Source: SAR86 cluster bacterium
GTDB taxonomy: Bacteria; Pseudomonadota; Gammaproteobacteria; Magnimaribacterales; Magnimaribacteraceae
DNA: 64,000 nucleotides
NCBI GenBank assembly: GCA_029268615.1
Contig: JAQWNM010000005.1
Span: forward strand, 94,437-158,436
Reading direction: 5' to 3'
The number at the start of each line of letters is the position of its first letter. Position 1 is the first letter of the stretch. The translations under genes were made by a program, and so were the position numbers. The notes under the pieces were generated by a model. It did not search any database and had not been told where the DNA came from. It was given only the letters and a program-made list of their open reading frames with translations. Below are positions 44,021 through 52,406 of this stretch, piece after piece.

Positions 44021-45013
44021 TCATAATTGATGAATCTTTTCTAAGTAACTTAATAAAACTTTATTGAGTTCTTCTGAAGCTTCTAATGAAATCATGTGAC
44101 CCACACTAGGTATCATAGTTATCTCATGTAATTTTGGAAAAATTGCTCTCATTAATCCTATAGGATCATCGCCATGAAAACCTTCTAGATCAACATCTTT
44201 TTCACTGCCTATAAACCAAGCATCTACTTGACTTTCAACACCTTCAAAGGCTTTGCGTTCCTCCCATTTTAAGTCCATAGAACGGTACCAATTAAGACCA
44301 CCCGTAAAACCTGATTGACTATATTCTGCTACAAAGTATTCAAACTCTGTTTCAGTTAGCCAATCCCAAGGAAGTGGTGGAGGTTCAGGCATAGCATCTA
44401 TATAACTTGTTCCTGGCGGATGTTTAAAAACGTCAAAATAATTTGCTTGCCCACTAAGTATCCACATAACTTTTTTTAGGAATTCTCTAGGAGAAGCTGC
44501 TAACTCTATATCTGCACGAGGAGGATTTCGAAAGTACTCAATATGAAGAAAATGTTCAGCGCCCATTTCTGCGTATTCTGTTAAAGGTGATTTGTTTGGA
44601 TTATGCGGAGCTGCAGGATTTTCTAAACATATTACTGAACTTACTCGTTCTGGATATCTTAAAGCTAAATCTTGAATTGCAAAGGAACCAAAATCAATTC
44701 CGACGAAAATTGCCTTATCAATCTTGCAATGGTCTAACAAACCAATTAAATCAGCAGTAATTTTCTTAATGCTATATTCTTCAGGGTCTTGAGGACTATC
44801 TGTCCTTCCCATTCCTCGCATAGATGGGGCGATTACTCTGTAGCCTGCTTGTGCAAGAACAGGGATTTGGCGATGCCAACTAAACCATAACATTGGAAAT
44901 CCGTGACAGAAAATGACAGGTAATAATTCACTTTTGTGATTAGAAGAATCCTCGACAAAATGCATCTGAATATCATTAATTTGAGCGAAGTGATGTTTCC
45001 AATTAGCTTGCAT
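44021..45013 (-). CDS. alpha/beta hydrolase, epoxide hydrolase-like
   Basis: The protein matches the epoxide hydrolase/dehalogenase branch. HGFPMLWFSWHRQ carries the oxyanion element, VGIDFGSFA gives an Asp nucleophile rather than Ser, and SVGHMISLEASEE gives the catalytic His. The frame runs to a TTG at 45031, but the ATG at 45013 (MQANWKHHFAQIN) is better, placed 6 bp after the selO stop. Length is then 330 residues. It may hydrolyse an epoxide formed by a monooxygenase; this is inferred from family only. Confidence 0.83.
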   Translation of the reverse strand: MQANWKHHFAQINDIQMHFVEDSSNHKSELLPVIFCHGFPMLWFSWHRQIPVLAQAGYRVIAPSMRGMGRTDSPQDPEEYSIKKITADLIGLLDHCKIDKAIFVGIDFGSFAIQDLALRYPERVSSVICLENPAAPHNPNKSPLTEYAEMGAEHFLHIEYFRNPPRADIELAASPREFLKKVMWILSGQANYFDVFKHPPGTSYIDAMPEPPPLPWDWLTETEFEYFVAEYSQSGFTGGLNWYRSMDLKWEERKAFEGVESQVDAWFIGSEKDVDLEGFHGDDPIGLMRAIFPKLHEITMIPSVGHMISLEASEELNKVLLSYLEKIHQL

Positions 45014-45018
45014 AAATC

Positions 45019-46488
45019 TCAAGTTCCGCAAAAAGTTTGATATTTAATATCTGAAATTGGTGACGGCAAGGCATAACTCTCTTGTCCTTTAATCTCATCA
45101 AAGGGGTGATTCAAGACATCTGCTAATTGTGAAAAAAGACCCATATCTAAATTAGTAGAAGCTGCACTTAGGGCCTCCTCTACTTTATGGTTTCTTGGTA
45201 TATATAAAGGATTAACTTGATTCATACTTTTTGCAACACTTTCCAAATTAATTTTATCTGCATCTATTCTTTTATACCATCGTTTCAACCAAGGAGTTAA
45301 AAGGGCAGGATTATCAAATAAGTTTTGTAAAGACTCTTTTTTACCGAGTAAGCTCTTTGATAGGCCTCTAAATACCAAAGTAAAATCAGCATGACCTTCC
45401 TCCATAATTAATAAAAGATCATTTATTAATTCTAGATCATGAGGATCTTCTGTGGATAAACCTATTTTTGATCTCATCTCTGACAACCAGTATTTCTCAT
45501 AAAGAGGATAAATATCTTCAATTTCTTCTTTTAATAATTCAACCGCTCGATCAACATCTTCATGAACTAATGGTATAAGAGTTTCGGCCAACCTAGTGAG
45601 ATTCCAAGACAATATTAATGGCTGATTTGCAAAAGCATATCGACCTTGAGCATCTATAGAACTAAAAACTGTATTTGCTGAATATGAATCCATAAAAGCA
45701 CATGGCCCATAATCTATAGTTTCTCCTGAGATAGTCATGTTGTCAGTATTCATTACACCATGAATGAAGCCAATGCTCATCCACTTAGCAACCAATAATG
45801 CTTGAGAATTACTAACTGCTTTTAAAAATCCAAGATATGGGTTCTCTGCTTCTGCTAGTTCAGGATAATGTCGAGCTATTGAATAATCTGCTAACGATCT
45901 TAATTTATCAACATCACCAAGTGTAGCTCCAAACTGGAAAGTACCTATCCTGATATGACTAGATGCAACTCTTGTTAAAATACCTCCGGGCAAAGGAGTT
46001 TCTCTATAAACATTTTCACCAGTGGATATAGCGGCTAAGGCTCTTGTCGTTGGAATACTCAGTTTATGCATGGCCTCACTGAGCAAATATTCTCTTAATA
46101 CAGGACCTAGAGCAGATTTTCCGTCTCCACCTCTAGAAAATGGGGTGGGGCCAGATCCTTTTAACTGAATGTCTCGACGATTCTTTTTAGCATCAATTAC
46201 TTCCCCCAAAAGCAGAGCTCTCCCATCCCCTAGCCGAGGAGAAAAGCCCCCAAATTGATGACCTGAATAAGCTTGAGCAATAGGTTTTGCTCCTAGCGGA
46301 ACTTCCTGTCCTGAAAAAATAGCCTGACTTGATATAACTTCTGATTCATTAAGATCAAAACCTAGTTCATTAGCTAATTGATAATTGAAATAAAGAATTT
46401 TTGGAGATACAACAGGAACAGCCTTGCAAGAAACATAAAAATCTTCTAGGTTATTTGCAAAACTATTATCTAATTTAAAATCTATAAT
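45019..46488 (-). CDS. selO: protein adenylyltransferase SelO, non-ATG start
   Basis: SelO is a pseudokinase-fold enzyme that transfers AMP to Ser, Thr or Tyr of proteins. The first ATG/GTG/TTG start is a TTG at 46209, and that protein would lack about 90 residues. Upstream, the same frame is open and encodes the family N-terminus, including AKPIAQAYSGHQFGGFSPRLGDGRALLLGEV. The frame has no ATG, GTG or TTG before the stop at 46537. The best start is ATT at 46488, eight bases after GGAG. This gives 489 residues, the normal length. Core motifs LKGSGPTPFSRGGDGKSALGPVLREYLLSEAMH and MNTDNMTISGETIDYGPCAF are intact. It ends TFCGT, a Cys where eukaryotes have Sec. Confidence 0.85.
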   Translation of the reverse strand: MIDFKLDNSFANNLEDFYVSCKAVPVVSPKILYFNYQLANELGFDLNESEVISSQAIFSGQEVPLGAKPIAQAYSGHQFGGFSPRLGDGRALLLGEVIDAKKNRRDIQLKGSGPTPFSRGGDGKSALGPVLREYLLSEAMHKLSIPTTRALAAISTGENVYRETPLPGGILTRVASSHIRIGTFQFGATLGDVDKLRSLADYSIARHYPELAEAENPYLGFLKAVSNSQALLVAKWMSIGFIHGVMNTDNMTISGETIDYGPCAFMDSYSANTVFSSIDAQGRYAFANQPLILSWNLTRLAETLIPLVHEDVDRAVELLKEEIEDIYPLYEKYWLSEMRSKIGLSTEDPHDLELINDLLLIMEEGHADFTLVFRGLSKSLLGKKESLQNLFDNPALLTPWLKRWYKRIDADKINLESVAKSMNQVNPLYIPRNHKVEEALSAASTNLDMGLFSQLADVLNHPFDEIKGQESYALPSPISDIKYQTFCGT

Positions 46489-46502
46489 CTTTTTTTCTCC
46501 TA
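46489..46502 (-). promoter_or_regulatory. ribosome binding site deciding the selO start
   Basis: On the minus strand AGGAGAAAAAAAG precedes the ATT at 46488, with GGAG eight bases from the codon. No ATG, GTG or TTG is in frame between the upstream stop (46537) and 46209. This is the strongest ribosome site in the interval and supports the rare ATT start. Confidence 0.55.
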
Positions 46503-46536
46503 ATGAGTGGCTAAAATAATTTGCATCTAAATATAA

Positions 46537-47325
46537 TCACTTGCTCAATTTTTTGAGAACTTCTTCAATTAATTTCACCATTTCTAAGCTTCCAAAATCT
46601 TCTCCTTTTTCGAAGTCACCTTCTTCTTGAGCCATCTTATTAGTGAGATGAGCAAAGCAAATAACATCATGATTTTTTGCTTTAGCAAATGCATACAACG
46701 CGGATGCCTCCATTTCTACACAGATTACATTATTTTTCTTCATTGCATCTAGTGCTGATTGAGTTTCTCTATAAGGAGCGTCAGTAGTCCAACTTTTTGC
46801 TTCCTGCCAAAAATTCCCACTATTTTTTAATTTATTAAATAAATTTTGAGAAAGATCAGACGGTTCCTCTCCAGGTAAATAATGATAACTTGTTCCTTCA
46901 TCTCTAATTGCTTCAGTAATCAAAGCAAATTGCTTTTCTACATTTAAATCCTTAACAATACCCGCAGAAGTAATACTGATTAAGAGTTCACATCCAGATA
47001 CAAAAAGTTGTTCCGCAATTAATACTGCATAAGATGCCCCTACGGCTCGAGGAATTATCCCTACTGCTAATCCATTAATTTCAAACGTATATAAAAACGA
47101 GTGATAACATGCCCAATATTTATTTAATACAGCCCTTTTATTATTTCTAAGATAATCTACCAAATTGCCATCTGGATCTAAAATGCAAACTCTAGGTACC
47201 TCTCCTAAGGGTATTCCATTCTGTCTTCTTGACTCTCTTAAAAGATTAGTAGGTTGAAATACCGAAGGTTCACTGTAAATCTTATAATTAAGAATGTCTG
47301 TGGTAGTAAATTCTTTATCTGACAT
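46537..47325 (-). CDS. nucleoside phosphorylase family protein
   Basis: The protein is of the PNP/UDP phosphorylase superfamily, similar to uridine-phosphorylase-like members. GIIPRAVGASYAVLIAEQLFVSGCELLISITSAG is the phosphate and nucleoside-binding region. NVICVEMEASALYAFAKAK gives the MEA motif that binds ribose. Length from the ATG at 47325 is 262 residues. The first ~60 residues (MSDKEFTTTDILNYK and NGIPLGEVPRVCILDP) are an extra N-terminal part. It lies upstream of selO, with its stop in the same frame as the selO N-terminus. It probably salvages a purine or pyrimidine nucleoside, specificity unknown. Confidence 0.83.
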   Translation of the reverse strand: MSDKEFTTTDILNYKIYSEPSVFQPTNLLRESRRQNGIPLGEVPRVCILDPDGNLVDYLRNNKRAVLNKYWACYHSFLYTFEINGLAVGIIPRAVGASYAVLIAEQLFVSGCELLISITSAGIVKDLNVEKQFALITEAIRDEGTSYHYLPGEEPSDLSQNLFNKLKNSGNFWQEAKSWTTDAPYRETQSALDAMKKNNVICVEMEASALYAFAKAKNHDVICFAHLTNKMAQEEGDFEKGEDFGSLEMVKLIEEVLKKLSK

Positions 47326-47404
47326 CAAGTATTTTCATTATTAAATAATATCTTACTCTTTTTTTAACTCACTTTAACTATGTGGTTTAAGTTTAATTTA
47401 TTTT

Positions 47405-47569
47405 TTAAGATTGAAGTGACTGCAGGTACAAAGCTATTTTAAGTGGGGCGCTTACTTTTGCTTTTTCTTCTGCAGCAGAGTTGTAATTTGTATTGGTATT
47501 AACATCATAAGTCCAAATAACTCCATCTTTATCTGTGATAATTTCAACACCAGCAATTCCTATGTTACT
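47405..47569 (-). pseudogene. C-terminal remnant of an ATP-grasp (RimK-like) ligase
   Basis: A 54-codon open stretch with stop TAA at 47405-47407 reads GIAGVEIITDKDGVIWTYDVNTNTNYNS and continues to LYLQSLQS. This is the C-terminal metal-binding motif (DVNxNTNYN) of RimK-like ATP-grasp enzymes. It has no start codon, an in-frame stop at 47570-47572 just upstream, and no remaining ATP-binding core. It therefore looks like the left-over end of a deleted gene, lying between the phosphorylase and PhlG-like genes. Confidence 0.65.
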
Positions 47570-47594
47570 TTATCTTTGTCAAAATCCTTAAAAT

Positions 47595-48329
47595 CTAATT
47601 GTTTGAACCATAGAGAGATGGGAGTAATTCTGCTAAATATTTCATTTCTTCCTCTGCATGCCGCTTTAAATCTTTTGCCCTCTGTTCATTAAGAACAAGT
47701 AGACGAGTTAAAGCCATATTTCCAATAAAGCCCATTAACGATGAAATAGTTTTGTTACCTTCACGCTTAGCAATATGTCCTAACCAAAATCTAGATCTCA
47801 TTTCTGCCCCATTTAGTGTATTTCTAACAACATGACACATTTTTGCTATATTCATTTCTTCATCAAGTAAACCTACTCTTGCACAAATAACAAATGTCTC
47901 CTCATCATTAGCGTCATAACCAAAGAACTCAGAAGAATTAACAAACTGTATTCTAAGCTGTGATAAATCCTCTCCAATATATTCATGCACCAAATGGCTA
48001 GCTCCTTTGATTTCTCCTGGTTCTTTATTTTCCCAATCCATCCATAAGTGATCTTTAGGATGCCACCACTTATAATGCTCTGTTGTCTGAAGGAAATCAG
48101 AAAACCACCAACGAACCATGCCTGCTGTGACTTCAGGCATTGGAGTTCTCACAGCAACTAGATAGGTTGCATCAGGTAATCTAATAACTTGAGTAGCATA
48201 AACTCCTGACTCTTCAACCAAAGTTTTATCAGCATCTATGAATTGATTAAATGGTTGCAAACCATAGATGGAAACAATAATTAATAATGCTATTGAACTA
48301 TATATTATGAATTTCCTGAGATTTATCAT
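47595..48329 (-). CDS. phlG: 2,4-diacetylphloroglucinol hydrolase-like protein (PhlG type)
   Basis: PhlG is a zinc enzyme that cuts a C-C bond and removes acetate from diacetylphloroglucinol. Conserved elements are PMPEVTAGMVRWWFSDFLQTTEHYKWWHPKDHLWMDW with several His, ASHLVHEYIG and MCHVVRNTLNGAEMRSRFWLGHI. The protein has an added N-terminal hydrophobic stretch (about residues 8-26), a signal or anchor, so it may act in the periplasm, unlike classical PhlG. The frame also opens with GTG at 48335. Length from ATG is 244 residues. Family substrates are phloroglucinol-type ketones; the actual substrate is not known. Confidence 0.8.
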   Translation of the reverse strand: MINLRKFIIYSSIALLIIVSIYGLQPFNQFIDADKTLVEESGVYATQVIRLPDATYLVAVRTPMPEVTAGMVRWWFSDFLQTTEHYKWWHPKDHLWMDWENKEPGEIKGASHLVHEYIGEDLSQLRIQFVNSSEFFGYDANDEETFVICARVGLLDEEMNIAKMCHVVRNTLNGAEMRSRFWLGHIAKREGNKTISSLMGFIGNMALTRLLVLNEQRAKDLKRHAEEEMKYLAELLPSLYGSNN

Positions 48330-48588
48330 TCCCACTCAATAACAGCCCAATTTAAAATCCTTATAAATAAGAGGTTTCATAAACACGAAGAAAGTGTGTA
48401 ACATTTGTGTAACTATTTAATTCATCATACTGTTGCAATTAAAAAGGTCTAATAGGTTGCTGTTTAATACTTATTAGTCTTTCATTGGTTTCTTTTACAG
48501 ATATATCTTTATTTATTTTTACCTTGCTTGGACTTATAATGAACTTTAGTTATTATAAATAGTAATTATCCATCAAATAGGAAAAAAT

Positions 48589-50877
48589 ATGTATAACAAA
48601 TATATAGTTAACTTAGCTTTAGGTGTCATACTTTTAATTTCATCACCCATTACATTTACTGAAATTCTTGAAGAAATTGTAGTGACAGCACAGATAAGAG
48701 AGCAAAGCCTTCAGGATGTGCCAATTTCTGTATCAGCAATTGATGGTGAGGCTATTGAGGATAGAAGTGTTGATAACCTCAGTTCACTTTCTACGTCGGT
48801 GCCTAATTTCATAGTTGCAGAAACTCAAATCGATACCTCTATTTCCATTCGAGGCGTTCGTTCTGGTGCAAACAAAGGGTTTGAACAATCAGTACCATTG
48901 AACTTTGATGGAATTAGTTACCCTCGAAGCCAGCTTGCTAGAACTCCGCTTGTTGATTTAGAGCAAGTCGAAGTGCTGCGAGGCCCTCAGCCTACCCTCT
49001 TTGGTAAAAACGCTATTGGTGGGGTTGTAAGTATTACATCTGCAAAACCTACTGAAGAATTTGAAGGAAAGTTTTCTACTTCATTTGAGTCTGAACATGA
49101 TGAATCTCAGACTCTATTAGTGCTTTCAGGACCACTATCAGAAAACCTACTTGGTAGATTAACTGTTTCAACCAGAGAAATGGATGGCTGGATTACAAAT
49201 GAGAAAATGAAAAGAATTGAGCCTCAAAGAGATGAGACTTATATAAGAGGTCAACTCGCTTGGACATCAGGAGATGTGGATTTCAACTTAAAAGTTGAGC
49301 AAGCAGATTTTGATTCCGTGGGTTATGCCATGGAGGCGATTGCTGCTCAAGATGGCTATGGACTAGTCTTTGCTGGACCGATTGCAGTTGAAACTACTGA
49401 AAACTGGGTTAGATCGAGTGGAGAAACCTTCAGTCAAAATTCTATGGATAATTTTGTGTTAACTGCTAACTATCCAATGGATGGTGGTGGCACCCTGACT
49501 TCAATCACAGGACATGTTGAATACGATTCATATGAAGTGCTTGACGTTGATTATGTGAGTCTAAATATCCTGGATGGAACAAACCAAACAGAAGAGTATG
49601 ATCAGTGGTCTCAAGAAATTCGATACACTTCAGTTGGCGGTGAAAATGTAGATTACATCGTTGGTGCATATTTTCAAACTGCAGATGTTGATGTAACTGA
49701 TTATGTACCATTGGGATCTTTTCTTGCCCTGGCAGGGCCTCCAGTATCTTTCTTAGTTGGAACAAATTGGGATAGGATTTATGCACAATCCTCGGATATG
49801 TATTCTGTTTTCGGTCAAGCTGATTTTAATCTAAATGATAATTGGAGATTAACAGTGGGTGCAAGATATTCAAGCGAAGACAAAGATGGAAGCAGAGACT
49901 TGACCATAGATGGAACAGGATCAGCATTAGAAAATTCACCATTATTAAATATTTTATGGGGAGCCGTTTTGAATGTTGGTCCTCATAGCGTAGCGAGTAG
50001 CAGAAGCGAGAGCTCTTTTGATCCAATGGTTCGATTAAGTTATGACCTATCTGACGACTCTCAAATGTATGTTTCATACACACAAGGTTCTAAAGCAGGG
50101 GGTTTTGATATTCGAGGTAATTCAATACCTGGGACACCTCTTATCTCTAGTGCAGGTGGATGGGAGTTTGAAGAAGAAGAAGCCACTAATATTGAATGGG
50201 GCTATAAGATGAAATCTGATAGAGCCCAATTTGATTTTACTTATTTCAGTACAGAGTATGAGGATCTTCAAACGAGTGTGTATGATGGTGTATTAGGCTT
50301 TAAAGTAGGAAATGCTGCAGCTGCAGAACTAGATGGTTTTGAAATGCAAGGAAGATATCTAATAACAGATGGCTTAGAATTTTATGCCTCTTTGGCTAGC
50401 CTCAACTTTGAATTTACTGACTGGAAAAACAGTCAATGTGCTTATGGCGAAGCTCCTACAAATGGAATTTATTGTGATAGATCTGGCGCGAGTGTAATTC
50501 TTGCACCTGAAGATACAGCAAATGCTGGCTTTGATTACGAAATTGTCCTATCAAATAACTGGGTCTTTAATGCTAACTTAAATATTGATTACTCCTCAGA
50601 ATATTTTATTACTACTAATCTTGATAAGAACATACAAGAAGATGGCTATACAAAAATTGGTCTAGTGCTTGGTTTAGAAAGTTCAGATGGTAAGTGGAGA
50701 GCATCTCTTATTGGAGATAACTTGACAGATAAACGTATTAAAGTTGTTGGCGGAACAATACCCTTGGCTAGAACATTTGTAAGACTAGCTTCTGGTGGCG
50801 CTCTTGATGGGACAGCTTATGATGCTATTTACGATAGGCCTAGAAATATCACTGTTAAATTAGATTACAAATTCTAA
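48589..50877 (+). CDS. TonB-dependent outer-membrane receptor
   Basis: The 762-residue protein has a signal peptide (first ~25 residues) and a TonB-box-like EEIVVTAQIREQSLQDVPISVSA. The plug follows with SIRGVRSG, LVDLEQVEVLRGPQPTLFGKNAIGGVV. A 22-strand barrel closes with DRPRNITVKLDYKF, ending in an aromatic residue as needed for outer-membrane insertion. The upstream leader has TATAAT at 48535-48540 and a GGA site before the ATG. It imports a bulky nutrient using TonB energy. The neighbours (PhlG-like, tannase-like) suggest phenolic compounds. Confidence 0.93.
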   Translation: MYNKYIVNLALGVILLISSPITFTEILEEIVVTAQIREQSLQDVPISVSAIDGEAIEDRSVDNLSSLSTSVPNFIVAETQIDTSISIRGVRSGANKGFEQSVPLNFDGISYPRSQLARTPLVDLEQVEVLRGPQPTLFGKNAIGGVVSITSAKPTEEFEGKFSTSFESEHDESQTLLVLSGPLSENLLGRLTVSTREMDGWITNEKMKRIEPQRDETYIRGQLAWTSGDVDFNLKVEQADFDSVGYAMEAIAAQDGYGLVFAGPIAVETTENWVRSSGETFSQNSMDNFVLTANYPMDGGGTLTSITGHVEYDSYEVLDVDYVSLNILDGTNQTEEYDQWSQEIRYTSVGGENVDYIVGAYFQTADVDVTDYVPLGSFLALAGPPVSFLVGTNWDRIYAQSSDMYSVFGQADFNLNDNWRLTVGARYSSEDKDGSRDLTIDGTGSALENSPLLNILWGAVLNVGPHSVASSRSESSFDPMVRLSYDLSDDSQMYVSYTQGSKAGGFDIRGNSIPGTPLISSAGGWEFEEEEATNIEWGYKMKSDRAQFDFTYFSTEYEDLQTSVYDGVLGFKVGNAAAAELDGFEMQGRYLITDGLEFYASLASLNFEFTDWKNSQCAYGEAPTNGIYCDRSGASVILAPEDTANAGFDYEIVLSNNWVFNANLNIDYSSEYFITTNLDKNIQEDGYTKIGLVLGLESSDGKWRASLIGDNLTDKRIKVVGGTIPLARTFVRLASGGALDGTAYDAIYDRPRNITVKLDYKF

Positions 50878-50886
50878 TCAATAATT

Positions 50887-50920
50887 CGACCTTACTATAA
50901 ATAGTAAGGTCGTCTTTTTA
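50887..50920 (+). terminator. rho-independent terminator of the TonB receptor
   Basis: A perfect 11-bp stem CGACCTTACTA / TAGTAAGGTCG with a TAAA loop is followed by TCTTTTT. It begins 9 bases after the receptor stop. The hairpin also lies directly in front of the tannase-like ATG at 50922, so it could limit, rather than fully block, read-through into that gene. Confidence 0.92.
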
Positions 50921-50921
50921 A

Positions 50922-52403
50922 ATGTCATCTAGAACATTTAAAAAAGCTACTAGCTTTTTTTTCCTTATTTTTTTTACGAACTTTTTATTTTCTTCGCAAT
51001 GCGAATCTCTTAATGATTTTCATTCAAGCAACCTTATAATTTCTCAAGCGTCCATCAATTCTTTGGAGGTTAACTTGCCAATCTTTTGCAAAATTACTGG
51101 AGAAATAAAGCCGAACATTGGCTTTGAAGCACGCTTCCCAAGGCAATGGAATGGAAAATTTTTTCAAGCTGGTTGTGGTGGCTTTTGTGGTCTTGTAGAA
51201 CCAGACAGGTCAACTCAATCAAATGCAATTAACCATGCATTAAAAAAAGGTTATGCAACAATTACTACAAATGGAGGACATCAAGGAAAACATTTAGGTG
51301 ATGCAGCATGGGCTAAAAATAATCTTGAAGCTGAAGAAGTTTATGCGCATAAATTAATTCCATTAACTCATAGATCAGGGCTTGAATTAATTCAAGTTTT
51401 TTATGACGCTCAGCCCACTTTCTCATATTTTTCAGGATGCTCGAATGGGGGGAGATTGGCAGCAAAGGCAGCACAAGAATACCCAGATCTATTTGATGGA
51501 ATTATTGCAGGATGTCCAGTTTTAAATTTAACAAAAAATGGAGGGATTTTTGGAAGTTGGCTAGTGCAGGCAAATACGGATGAACAAGGTTTTCCAATTT
51601 TAAATAAAGCATTTCAATCCAAACTTATAATGCTTGAAGAAAATGCAATTACTCAATGTGATCACTGGGATGGTAAATTGGATGGGATAATTCAAGCTCC
51701 TCAAAAATGTAATATTACTCTAGAAGATATTCCAAATTGTTTACAAGAAAGTAATAGTACTTGTTTAACTTCACAAGAAAAAAATGCTTTAAGAAAAATC
51801 TATGATGGTCCAGTTGATTCAAAAAATAATAAGTTGTTTTATGGCGTTAATCCTGGAAGTGAGAGATATCTTGCCCACTGGTACCTGGATAGTGATGATA
51901 CTAAAGGACCAGGAACACTACTTGCTAATGGGTTTTTGCCGAACCTTGGATTGCCGGAGGATGATGAAGCCTTTTTAGCTCTAAGTTTTAATTTTGATTC
52001 AGATCCAGAGTTATTAGTTCCTCAAAGTAGTCTTTTAGATGCAATGAAACCGGATCTTTCAAAGTTTAAAAACTTAGGTGGAAAATTATTGATGTGGCAT
52101 GGGCTTGCTGATCCACTCGTACTGCCACAACAGTCTATTAAATATTATCAAGAGGTTATAAAAACTATGGGTAAGGAAAATGTTACAGATTTTTTTAAGC
52201 TGTATCTTGTTCCAGGCATGGGACATTGTTGGGAAATTCCTTCAGCCCTTCCTGATCAAATGAGTATGTTAACAATTTTAGAAAATTGGGTTGAAAAAAA
52301 TGAAACTCCAGATTCAGTTCCAATTAATAAATTTGATTCTTCGGGGTTATCAACTAAGAAGGGTATTTTGAAGCCCTATCCTAAATTAGCCTCATACAAC
52401 TAA
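50922..52403 (+). CDS. tannase / feruloyl esterase family protein
   Basis: The protein has a signal peptide (basic start, FFFLIFFTNFLF, then Cys region) and so is exported. The CS-D-HC motif of the family is complete: Cys173-Ser174 (GCSNGGR, nucleophile), Asp in GLADPLVLPQQS and His-Cys in GMGHCWE. A disulfide between the two Cys would brace the active site. Other family marks are FQAGCGGFCG and YATITTNGGHQG. Length is 493 residues. It cleaves ester bonds of phenolic acids such as gallate or ferulate esters. The start lies just after the terminator, with no clear ribosome site. Confidence 0.9.
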   Translation: MSSRTFKKATSFFFLIFFTNFLFSSQCESLNDFHSSNLIISQASINSLEVNLPIFCKITGEIKPNIGFEARFPRQWNGKFFQAGCGGFCGLVEPDRSTQSNAINHALKKGYATITTNGGHQGKHLGDAAWAKNNLEAEEVYAHKLIPLTHRSGLELIQVFYDAQPTFSYFSGCSNGGRLAAKAAQEYPDLFDGIIAGCPVLNLTKNGGIFGSWLVQANTDEQGFPILNKAFQSKLIMLEENAITQCDHWDGKLDGIIQAPQKCNITLEDIPNCLQESNSTCLTSQEKNALRKIYDGPVDSKNNKLFYGVNPGSERYLAHWYLDSDDTKGPGTLLANGFLPNLGLPEDDEAFLALSFNFDSDPELLVPQSSLLDAMKPDLSKFKNLGGKLLMWHGLADPLVLPQQSIKYYQEVIKTMGKENVTDFFKLYLVPGMGHCWEIPSALPDQMSMLTILENWVEKNETPDSVPINKFDSSGLSTKKGILKPYPKLASYN

Positions 52404-52406
52404 AAA

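Noticed and set aside
45019..46209. selO as an N-terminally truncated pseudogene
   Set aside because: The missing family N-terminus is encoded in the same open frame directly upstream; only the usual start codons are missing.
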